From Parvicella sp041583015 (GTDB lineage: Bacteria > Bacteroidota > Bacteroidia > Flavobacteriales_D > Parvicellaceae): a stretch of DNA of 35,225 nucleotides. Shown in pieces: positions 1 to 6,276 of this stretch. The position numbers were made by a program, and so were the translations under genes. The first letter of the stretch is position 1. Every line of letters begins with the position of its first letter. The DNA lies in contig JBFHGR010000023.1 in the NCBI GenBank assembly GCA_041583015.1, forward strand, positions 1-35,225. Direction: 5' to 3'. Under the pieces are notes generated by a model. It saw only the letters and a program-made list of their open reading frames with translations. It did no database searches and was not told the origin of the DNA.

Positions 1-1
1 G

Positions 2-352
2 GATGTTAATTCTAATTTTGAATTTTACCCTATAAGTATAAAGCCTGTTATTCAAATCTATTATTATTCTGAATCAATTGAAGAAAACTCCTCTATAACC
101 TCAATCTCCAACTTCCCAAATCCAGTATTCTCTACCACCACAATTGAATACGAAACTACTCAATCTGAAGATTTTGAATTACAAATCACAGATTTGCAAG
201 GAAAGCAAGTCCACGCACAAAACCTTGGGAAAAGAAATCCTGGAAAGCACTTAATAGAGTTAGATGCTAGTCAATTACCTTCGGGGACATACATTTATTC
301 CATTGGAAATGAAAAGGGTAAAGCTTCTAAATCTATGATGGTTCTAAAGTAA
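2..352 (+). CDS. C-terminal part of a T9SS type A cargo protein (5' end outside window)
   Basis: The reading frame is open from base 2 and stops at TAA 350-352; the start lies upstream of the window. The last ~80 residues have the pattern of a type A T9SS C-terminal sorting domain: an SNFPNPV entry motif, a TTTIEYET strand, then LQITDLQGKQV, an LPSGTYIYSI strand and a final KSMMVLK strand. In this family the domain directs outer-membrane export by the type IX system and is then removed. The part ahead of it is too short to show what the mature protein does. A terminator hairpin follows directly. The family call is strong; the function of the protein is unknown. Confidence 0.85.
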   Translation, partial: DVNSNFEFYPISIKPVIQIYYYSESIEENSSITSISNFPNPVFSTTTIEYETTQSEDFELQITDLQGKQVHAQNLGKRNPGKHLIELDASQLPSGTYIYSIGNEKGKASKSMMVLK

Positions 353-354
353 AA

Positions 355-383
355 AAAAAGCCACTCTAAATAGAATGGCTTTT
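355..383. terminator. Bidirectional intrinsic terminator between convergent genes
   Basis: An AGCCACTCT / AGAATGGCT stem with a 4-base loop is flanked by A-runs on the left and T-runs on the right. Read on the minus strand, the single imperfect position becomes a G-U wobble and the stem is followed by a long U-tract, so it suits rng best. On the plus strand it has one C-A mismatch and can also serve the T9SS gene ending at 352. Confidence 0.8.
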
Positions 384-406
384 CAATGCTTTGTGTAGAA
401 TTGTTA

Positions 407-1957
407 TTACAATTCAATTTCTTCGTTTTCTGCATCTACAAATTTGTAGTCTAAGAATGGTAAGGTTGTTAAACCTTTTACTGTAATCCATTTCTTAAAT
501 TTCAAGAACCAAGTTCTCTGAATACTTTTCATTCCTTTTTTCAAATATGCTTCAATAAAAGGGTGAACAATCAACGTAATGTTTTTCTGACCTACTTGCT
601 CCACCAAGTATCTTACATTGTTTTCTATTTCATCAATCAAAAGGATAGAAGCAGTGATTTCACCCGTTCCACCACATGATGGACAAACCTCTGCAGTTTT
701 AATGTCTGTTTCAGGTCTTACGCGCTGTCTAGTCAACTCAATTACACCAAAACGTGTTGGAGGTATGATATTGTGCTTCGCTCTGTCAGTAGACATGTGT
801 TGCTTCAAAGTTTCATACAACTTTCTGTTGTTTTCCTTTTGATGCATGTCAATGAAATCAATAGCAATGATTCCACCCATATCTCTCAATCTAAGAATTC
901 TTGCAATTTCTTCAGAAACTTCCATGTTTGTTTCAAAAGCATTTTGTTCTTGATTTTGTTCAGTAGCTTTTCTGTTACCACTGTTTACATCAATTACGTG
1001 CATTGCTTCAGTATGCTCCACAATTAAGTAGGCACCAGAAGGCAGCATTACTTTTTTACCAAACGAAGCTTTGATTTGCTTATTGATTCCAAAACTTTCA
1101 AAAATAGAATCTTTCCCTTTGAAGAGTTTTACAATTGATTCCTTTTGAGGAGCAATGGTTTTTACGTAAGCTTTAATCTCTTCGAAAAGTTTAGGATCGT
1201 CCACATGTATGTTAGAGAAGTCTGCTGAAAGCATATCTCTAAGTACAGTAGAAGTTCTATTCATCTCACCCAAAATTCTTTTTGGAGGAGTAGCATCCTT
1301 CAATTTAGCGTGCATCTTTTTCCATTTCTCCACCAAATCTCTAAGGTCTTGATCTAGATCAGCCACTTTTTTGTTTTCTGCTACCGTTCTAATGATTACA
1401 CCAAAATTCTTTGGTTTAATACTCGCCAACAAACTTTTTAGTCTCTCTTTTTCCTCAACAGACTTGATCTTTTGAGAAACAGAAATTTTATCCGTAAACG
1501 GAACTAAAACTATGTATCTACCAGCTAAGGTAAGTTCAGCACTTAGCCTTGGACCTTTGCTAGAGATTGGTTCCTTTGCTACTTGTACAGCGATTAGTTC
1601 TTTAGAATTAAGTAAGTCTTTGATCTTACCATCCTTGACAATCTCTTTTTCAATAGCATTGTTTGCAATTTCGTAACTAGGTTGCTTTCCTTTTAACGTT
1701 TTTTGAACGAATTTGTTTTGGGACTTGTATTGTGGACCTAAATCCAAATAATGCAAAAACGCATCTTTCTCATACCCAACATCTACGAACGCAGCGTTAA
1801 GACTTGGGACAATCTTTCTGACTTTCCCCAAGTATATATCACCAACGTTGAAACTTGTATCGTGTTTATCTTTATGTAACTCGATTAATTTCTTGTTACT
1901 TAATAAAGCAATTGTAACTTCTGTTGGCGTTGAATTTATAATTAATTCATAACTCAC
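407..1957 (-). CDS. rng: Ribonuclease G (RNase E/G family)
   Basis: This 516-residue protein is an endoribonuclease of the RNase E/G family, which cleaves single-stranded AU-rich RNA in rRNA processing and mRNA decay. Visible parts are an S1-type RNA-binding region around residues 36-130 (VGDIYLGKVRKIVPSLNAAF), the DNase I-like catalytic core with the metal-binding aspartates D323 in VIDVNSGNR and D367 in AIDFID, and the zinc-link CPSCGG with C425 and C428. It ends soon after the catalytic core, so it is RNase G-like and lacks the long degradosome scaffold of RNase E. The start is GTG at 1955-1957; the frame is closed by a stop 21 bases upstream and no ATG is available. It is probably co-transcribed with the genes upstream on the minus strand, after a structured leader. 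Confidence 0.93.
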   Translation of the reverse strand: MSYELIINSTPTEVTIALLSNKKLIELHKDKHDTSFNVGDIYLGKVRKIVPSLNAAFVDVGYEKDAFLHYLDLGPQYKSQNKFVQKTLKGKQPSYEIANNAIEKEIVKDGKIKDLLNSKELIAVQVAKEPISSKGPRLSAELTLAGRYIVLVPFTDKISVSQKIKSVEEKERLKSLLASIKPKNFGVIIRTVAENKKVADLDQDLRDLVEKWKKMHAKLKDATPPKRILGEMNRTSTVLRDMLSADFSNIHVDDPKLFEEIKAYVKTIAPQKESIVKLFKGKDSIFESFGINKQIKASFGKKVMLPSGAYLIVEHTEAMHVIDVNSGNRKATEQNQEQNAFETNMEVSEEIARILRLRDMGGIIAIDFIDMHQKENNRKLYETLKQHMSTDRAKHNIIPPTRFGVIELTRQRVRPETDIKTAEVCPSCGGTGEITASILLIDEIENNVRYLVEQVGQKNITLIVHPFIEAYLKKGMKSIQRTWFLKFKKWITVKGLTTLPFLDYKFVDAENEEIEL

Positions 1958-2130
1958 AGAAGAAGTTTTTAATGATTAATAAATGACAATTTCACTTACC
2001 AGTTATCCTCCTAGTAACCCGCAGTTACAGAGGTGGGGTGAATTGTGTTATTACAATTATATATAAGCACAACAAGGAAACAAAATTTCTTTTATCTCCT
2101 GGTGCAAATTTAATACCGCTGAGCAGTATC
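1958..2130 (-). promoter_or_regulatory. Structured leader upstream of rng
   Basis: 173 noncoding bases separate the small ribosomal gene from rng. Read on the minus strand there are three potential hairpins. The first, ATACTGC-TCA-GCGGTAT (2113-2129), lies directly after the upstream stop codon and has no U-tract. The second pairs TTGTG/CACAA with a bulged extension around 2044-2075. The third has GTAAC/GTTAC arms (2014-2018 with 2024-2028) and an outer CCTC/GAGG pairing. The third includes an AGGAGG motif (complement of 2006-2011), rare in this phylum, which lies 48 bases from the GTG start. RNase E autoregulates through its leader in enterobacteria; a similar role here is inference. Confidence 0.4.
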
Positions 2131-2223
2131 TTATTTCTTCTTCTTGTGACGGTTTTTTCTAAGACGCTTTTTACGTTTGTGAGTTGCTATCTTATGTCTT
2201 TTTCTTTTTTTACCACTTGGCAT
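2131..2223 (-). CDS. Small AURKAIP1/COX24-type ribosomal protein, 30 aa
   Basis: A 30-residue reading frame starts at ATG 2221-2223 and stops at TAA 2131-2133. The product begins MPSGKKRKRHKIATHKRKKR and is almost entirely Lys, Arg and His. This matches the very short AURKAIP1/COX24-domain proteins annotated in Bacteroidota, relatives of mitochondrial ribosomal protein mS38, which binds the small subunit. It lies 40 bases downstream of the HU gene and upstream of rng on the same strand, so it probably shares their transcript. Its size makes it easy for automated gene callers to miss. The family call rests on my memory of the sequence, which is distinctive. Confidence 0.85.
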   Translation of the reverse strand: MPSGKKRKRHKIATHKRKKRLRKNRHKKKK

Positions 2224-2263
2224 AATCCAATAATTTAAAAAGGTTTATAATAATTTCTGTTTC

Positions 2264-2560
2264 TTATTTTTTTCCAACTTTCACTTTAGTCTTAACTCCC
2301 TCTACGAAAGTCTTAGCCGGTTTGAACGCTGGTATATTGTGTGCTGGAATAACAATCGTAGTGTTTTTCGAAATGTTTCTTCCTGTTTTTTTTGCTCTTT
2401 CTTTAATAATAAAAGATCCAAATCCCCTTAAATACACGTTTTTTCCATCTTCCATTGCATCAATGATCGAATCCATAAACGCCTCCACTGTAGCCATTAC
2501 CGCCACCTTCTCAATTCCTGTTTTGTCAGCAATTTCACTAACAATCTCTGCTTTTGTCAT
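2264..2560 (-). CDS. HU-family DNA-binding protein
   Basis: This 98-residue protein is a histone-like DNA-bending protein that acts as a dimer on the nucleoid. It has the family's helical N-terminus (MTKAEIVSEIADKTGIEK), the LRGFGSF turn at residues 45-50 and the DNA-gripping arm with GRN at 60-62 and IPAFKPAKTF near the end. At position 63, where E. coli HU has the DNA-intercalating proline, this protein has isoleucine (GRNISKN); I recall the same in other flavobacterial HU proteins. A well-formed promoter lies just upstream, divergent from mutY. The small ribosomal gene and rng follow on the same strand. Confidence 0.93.
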   Translation of the reverse strand: MTKAEIVSEIADKTGIEKVAVMATVEAFMDSIIDAMEDGKNVYLRGFGSFIIKERAKKTGRNISKNTTIVIPAHNIPAFKPAKTFVEGVKTKVKVGKK

Positions 2561-2609
2561 TTTTTAAAATAATTTTATTTCAGTTTGTCACTCTTTTTAA
2601 AGGGGGCTG

Positions 2610-2641
2610 CAAAGATAATTTTATATTTCATAATTAAACAA
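2610..2641 (-). promoter_or_regulatory. Promoter for the HU gene (Bacteroidota -33/-7 type)
   Basis: On the minus strand a TTG (2641-2639) is followed after 21 bases by TATCTTTG (2617-2610), an exact TAnnTTTG -7 box. Transcription would start near 2603, leaving a leader of about 43 bases. Confidence 0.65.
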
Positions 2642-2672
2642 CCCTAGAGATGTTTTTTCTTAAAAAAGCGTC

Positions 2673-2680
2673 TACTTTTG
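2673..2680 (+). promoter_or_regulatory. -7 box for mutY
   Basis: TACTTTTG is an exact TAnnTTTG match 8 bases before ATG 2689. No clear TTG -33 element is present at the usual distance. It decides the start of mutY, because the ATG at 2650 lies upstream of the box. The predicted transcript would have almost no leader. Confidence 0.55.
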
Positions 2681-2688
2681 TTAATTGT

Positions 2689-3723
2689 ATGACTTTTAGT
2701 ACTAAAATAACTAGTTGGTATAGCGATAATAAGCGTGACCTTCCATGGAGAGCAGGTAAAAATCCTTATCAAATTTGGCTGTCGGAAATTATTTTGCAAC
2801 AAACTAGAGTTGCGCAAGGTTTACCTTATTATTATAAATTTATTGATTGTTACCCTACAGTAATGTCTTTTGCTAATGCAGATTTGGAAGATATACTTTT
2901 ACATTGGCAAGGATTAGGATATTATTCAAGAGGAAGGAATATGCATATTGCTGCAAAACAAGTGATAAACGAGTTTAATGGTGAATTTCCCAAAACATTT
3001 AGTTCTTTGAAAAAATTGAAAGGGGTTGGAGATTATACTGCTGCGGCAATAGCTTCTATAGCTTATGATGAAGAAGTGGCTGTTGTGGATGGTAATGTTT
3101 ACAGAGTTTTATCTCGATATTTTGACGAAGATACACCAATTGATTCTTCAGAAGGCAAGAAAAAATTTAATCAATTGGCTAATGAAATTATCACCAGTGA
3201 GTCTCCAGGTGATCATAATCAAGCCGTTATGGAATTGGGGGCATTAATATGTACCCCCAAAAATCCCGATTGCGAAAATTGTCCATTGAATAATGAATGT
3301 AAAGTAGCCTTTACAGATAAAGTGAAAGATCTTCCGGTAAAGTCAAAAAAAGTTAAGGTAAAGGAACGGTTTTTTCACTATTTTCATCTTAAAGTTGATG
3401 ATAATGTTGTGATTCATAAAAGAAGCGGAAATGATATCTGGGAAGGTTTGTTTCAATTTCCTTTAATAGAAGGAAATAATCTTGATCTAGCCGCAGAGTT
3501 GACTAAACTTACTGGTTTAGAGCAAAATTTTAAAATAGAAAAGGTAAGTAGTTTCAAACATGTTTTGACTCATCAAAGAATTTTCGCAGATTTTTATCAA
3601 GTTGAAATTCAAAGTACGGAGTACTTGAAACCAGGTTTTATGTTAGTGCCGTTTGTTGAATTAGATAAATATGGTAAACCAAAATTGATGGTTAATTATA
3701 TAGAAAATATAAATAAAAATTAA
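2689..3723 (+). CDS. mutY: A/G-specific adenine glycosylase MutY
   Basis: This base-excision repair enzyme removes adenine mispaired with 8-oxoguanine. Numbered from ATG 2689 (344 residues), it has the catalytic glutamate E33 in WLSEIILQQT, a helix-hairpin-helix LKGVGDYTAAAIAS, the conserved aspartate D134 in VVDGNV, and the [4Fe-4S] cysteines C188, C195, C198 and C204. The C-terminal third is the NUDIX-like domain that reads 8-oxoguanine, with SFKHVLTH as its histidine motif. The frame stays open to an ATG at 2650, but a -7 box inside that extension favours 2689. It heads the mutY-ssb-gldE-gldD cluster that I know from flavobacteria. Confidence 0.95.
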   Translation: MTFSTKITSWYSDNKRDLPWRAGKNPYQIWLSEIILQQTRVAQGLPYYYKFIDCYPTVMSFANADLEDILLHWQGLGYYSRGRNMHIAAKQVINEFNGEFPKTFSSLKKLKGVGDYTAAAIASIAYDEEVAVVDGNVYRVLSRYFDEDTPIDSSEGKKKFNQLANEIITSESPGDHNQAVMELGALICTPKNPDCENCPLNNECKVAFTDKVKDLPVKSKKVKVKERFFHYFHLKVDDNVVIHKRSGNDIWEGLFQFPLIEGNNLDLAAELTKLTGLEQNFKIEKVSSFKHVLTHQRIFADFYQVEIQSTEYLKPGFMLVPFVELDKYGKPKLMVNYIENINKN

Positions 3724-3731
3724 TACTTTTG
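3724..3731 (+). promoter_or_regulatory. -7 box for ssb-gldE-gldD
   Basis: TACTTTTG directly follows the mutY stop codon and lies 18 bases before the ssb ATG. The TAnnTTTG match is exact, but I find no TTG at a suitable distance. It may give ssb its own transcript in addition to read-through from mutY. Confidence 0.5.
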
Positions 3732-3749
3732 ATTAACAATTAAGTAGCA

Positions 3750-4196
3750 ATGGCAAGAAGTGTAAATAAAGTAATTTTAGTAGGTAATTTAGGCAAGGAT
3801 CCTGAAGTAAGACATTTGGAAAGTGGTGCTGTAGTGGCAAATTTTTCATTAGCGACATCTGAATCTTATAAAGATAGAAATACAGGGGAGTTAATTACAA
3901 ATACAGATTGGCACAATATTGTACTTTGGAGAGGATTAGCTGAAATTGCTGAAAAATATGCTAAAAAGGGCGACAAAATTTACATTGAAGGTAAGTTGAG
4001 AAGCAGATCGTATCAAGACCAAGATGGGGTGACAAAATATATTACTGAGGTTTTGGGAGATAATTTGGTGTTACTTGGAAGGCAGGATAGTGGAAACGCA
4101 AACCCTAATGAGTCTACAACTACGCCATCGCCTGCAAAGCCACCTGTCAATGATATGACAGGAGAAAGTGAGGATGATGATGATTTACCATTTTAA
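3750..4196 (+). CDS. ssb: Single-stranded DNA-binding protein
   Basis: This 148-residue protein coats single-stranded DNA in replication, recombination and repair. The N-terminal ~105 residues form the OB fold (SVNKVILVGNLGKDPEVR, then NTDWHNIVLW and KKGDKIYIEGKL). A flexible linker rich in Asn, Thr and Pro leads to the acidic tip EDDDDLPF, the docking site for partner proteins. RecQ and RecJ, both encoded in this window, are known SSB-tip partners in other bacteria. Length and architecture are normal. Confidence 0.96.
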   Translation: MARSVNKVILVGNLGKDPEVRHLESGAVVANFSLATSESYKDRNTGELITNTDWHNIVLWRGLAEIAEKYAKKGDKIYIEGKLRSRSYQDQDGVTKYITEVLGDNLVLLGRQDSGNANPNESTTTPSPAKPPVNDMTGESEDDDDLPF

Positions 4197-4220
4197 TAGG
4201 TTTAATTAATAATTTTAAAA

Positions 4221-5558
4221 TTGGAAACAGTCCAGATCACGCCCCAGGGGGCATTGCTTGATATTTTTAATCCATTTACTTTGAATATTGGAATTGCGCT
4301 AGGAGTAATGATATTTTTACTCCTTTTATCAGCGTTGATGTCCGGTTCTGAAATTGCGTTTTTCTCAATAGGTACTGCTGATCAAGAGAAACTAAGGAAA
4401 GAAGAGAGTGTTCCTTCTACAAGAGTGCTTAGATTATTGGAGGCGCCTAAGAAACTGCTAGCTACCATACTTATTGCTAATAATTTTATTAATGTAGCTA
4501 TAGTAGCTGTATCCACCTATGTTTCGCAATCTTGGTTTTCTAATGATATATCAGAAACAACAGCTTTTATTCTACAGGTTGTAGTTGTAACTTTTATTAT
4601 TTTGTTATTTGGCGAAGTAATGCCAAAGGTGTATGCCACAAAGTATAATATTAGTTTAGCCAAATTCATGGCGCCATATATGACTGTTATTAAGACTATT
4701 TCATCTCCTTTAAGTTATTTATTGGTTTCTTCAACCTCTGTGATTGACAAAAGAATAAAGAAGAAAACAGACACCATTTCTGTTGACCACCTGGAGCATG
4801 CTCTTAACATGACTAAGGATGTTGGCGATAATGAAGATGAAAAGAAAATTTTAGAAGGTATTATAAAGTTTGGAAATACGGATGCAAAGCAAATTATGAC
4901 ACCTAGGATGGATGTTGCTGCATTTGATGTTAATATTTCTTATGCTGATTTAAGAGAGAATATTATACAGTCTAAATTTTCTAGATTGCCAATTTTTGAT
5001 GATACATTTGATAATGTAGTTGGTGTGATGTATGTTAAAGATTTATTGCCTTACATTGATAAAGAGGATTTTAAATGGCAAGATTTAATGCACGAGCCTA
5101 AGTTTATACCAGAGAACAAAAAATTGGATGATTTACTAAGTGAATTTCAAACATCAAAAAAACACATGGCTATTGTGGTAGATGAATACGGAGGTACATC
5201 CGGAGTAGTTACTTTGGAGGATGTACTCGAAGAAATAGTTGGTGATATAACAGATGAGTTTGACGTGGAAGATTTGGTATTTACTCAAATTGATGAATTA
5301 AATTTTGTGTTTGAAGGTAAGACACCTTTGATGGATTTGTATAGAGTCATTGGTATTGATGGTAAAGAATTTGAAGATGCTAAAGGTGAGTCTGATACAA
5401 TCGCTGGCTTTTGTATTGAGCAGGCTGGGAAGATTCTTTTGAAAAATGAAAAAGTAAACTTTGAAGGAATCACATTTACTGTAGAAGCTGCAGACAAAAG
5501 GAGAATTAAACAAATTAAGGTAACGTTACCCGAACCTGAAGTTATAGAAGAGAAATGA
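4221..5558 (+). CDS. gldE: Gliding motility protein GldE (CNNM/CorC-type membrane protein)
   Basis: This 445-residue inner-membrane protein has a DUF21-type membrane domain (about residues 22-175, with hydrophobic stretches near 22-42, 80-100, 115-133 and 155-172), two CBS domains (about 205-345, with MTPR at 227-229 and VVDEYGGTSGVVTLED at 319-334), and a CorC_HlyC-type C-terminal domain (about 350-435). By homology alone it could be a CorC/hemolysin-like ion transporter. The neighbours ssb and gldD identify it as GldE, which supports GldD in gliding and T9SS function. The start is TTG at 4221: a stop lies 16 bases upstream, and the next ATG (residue 30) falls inside the first membrane segment. 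It overlaps gldD by 4 bases. Confidence 0.88.
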   Translation: METVQITPQGALLDIFNPFTLNIGIALGVMIFLLLLSALMSGSEIAFFSIGTADQEKLRKEESVPSTRVLRLLEAPKKLLATILIANNFINVAIVAVSTYVSQSWFSNDISETTAFILQVVVVTFIILLFGEVMPKVYATKYNISLAKFMAPYMTVIKTISSPLSYLLVSSTSVIDKRIKKKTDTISVDHLEHALNMTKDVGDNEDEKKILEGIIKFGNTDAKQIMTPRMDVAAFDVNISYADLRENIIQSKFSRLPIFDDTFDNVVGVMYVKDLLPYIDKEDFKWQDLMHEPKFIPENKKLDDLLSEFQTSKKHMAIVVDEYGGTSGVVTLEDVLEEIVGDITDEFDVEDLVFTQIDELNFVFEGKTPLMDLYRVIGIDGKEFEDAKGESDTIAGFCIEQAGKILLKNEKVNFEGITFTVEAADKRRIKQIKVTLPEPEVIEEK

Positions 5559-6133
5559 AAAGATTAATCTATATCATTTGTGCATTGTCAATCTTTGCTT
5601 TTTCGCAGTGCGTTGAAGAGGATAACACTATACCAAAACCTTTGGGGTATTTTAGGATTGATTTTCCTCCACATGAGTATTCTATTTATGCCAATGAGTG
5701 TCCATATGTGTTTGAAAAACCTGATCATGCAATTATGATGGATAAACCAGGTGGCCAGTCATCTTGCTTCAAAGATTTGTATTACCCTGATTTAAAGGCA
5801 ACTGTTTATTTGACTTATATAACTATTGATTCTAATTTTAAAGAGATTTCTAAATTCACGGACGATAAAGTCTATGAACATCATACCATGGCGTCTGGTA
5901 TTCAGCCACGAGAATTTGCCAATTATGAAGAGAATGTATATGGAACCGCCTATAGTTTAATGGGAGATGTGGCGGTTAATTATTTATTTTTCGTAACGGA
6001 TAGCACTAATCACTATTTTGCAGGACAATTGTATTTTGAGTCTGTCCCAAATTATGATTCATTGCAGCCTTGTATAGAATATATAGAGAAAGACATGCAA
6101 CATTTGATTGAAACCTTTAAATGGAAGAATTAG
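5555..6133 (+). CDS. gldD: Gliding motility lipoprotein GldD
   Basis: This 192-residue protein resembles GldD, a lipoprotein required for gliding and for stable T9SS machinery. The signal segment (residues 1-18) ends at C19, followed by the family-like IPKPLGYFRIDFPPHEY, CPYVFE and CWKN-less C-terminus with LIETFKWKN. The residues before the cysteine are FSQ, so glutamine stands at -1 where lipoboxes normally have Gly, Ala or Ser. Lipidation is therefore likely but not textbook. Its ATG overlaps the gldE stop (ATGA), which indicates translational coupling. No terminator is visible after it; two repeat arrays follow. Confidence 0.87.
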   Translation: MKRLIYIICALSIFAFSQCVEEDNTIPKPLGYFRIDFPPHEYSIYANECPYVFEKPDHAIMMDKPGGQSSCFKDLYYPDLKATVYLTYITIDSNFKEISKFTDDKVYEHHTMASGIQPREFANYEENVYGTAYSLMGDVAVNYLFFVTDSTNHYFAGQLYFESVPNYDSLQPCIEYIEKDMQHLIETFKWKN

Positions 6134-6137
6134 GGGA

Positions 6138-6187
6138 GTTTGATGTTGGATCGTTTGTTGTTTGTTGTTTGAGGTTTGGAGTTGTTG
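6138..6187. repeat. Heptanucleotide tandem array, GTTTGNN type, 7 units
   Basis: Seven units start at 6138, 6145, 6153, 6160, 6167, 6174 and 6181: GTTTGAT, GTTGGAT(C), GTTTGTT, GTTTGTT, GTTTGAG, GTTTGGA, GTTGTTG. All steps are 7 bases except one of 8. It begins 5 bases after the gldD stop and has no coding role. Confidence 0.75.
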
Positions 6188-6226
6188 CGGTACTTTTTAT
6201 CCTTCTTCTTTGGGATTTACATGGCA

Positions 6227-6276
6227 TCTAGTATCTAAAGGTCTAGTATCTAGCATCTAATGTCTAACATCTAAAA
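6227..6276. repeat. Heptanucleotide tandem array, TCTANNN type, 7 units
   Basis: TCTA recurs at 6227, 6234, 6242, 6249, 6256, 6263 and 6270, giving units TCTAGTA, TCTAAAG(G), TCTAGTA, TCTAGCA, TCTAATG, TCTAACA, TCTAAAA. The steps are again 7 bases with a single 8 at the second position. The last unit supplies the TAG stop codon (complement of 6271-6273) of the peptidase gene on the minus strand. Confidence 0.75.

Noticed and set aside
2038..2238. Plus-strand 66-codon frame over the small ribosomal gene
   Set aside because: It is the reverse complement of a lysine-rich minus-strand gene and reads as a Leu/Phe-rich artefact.
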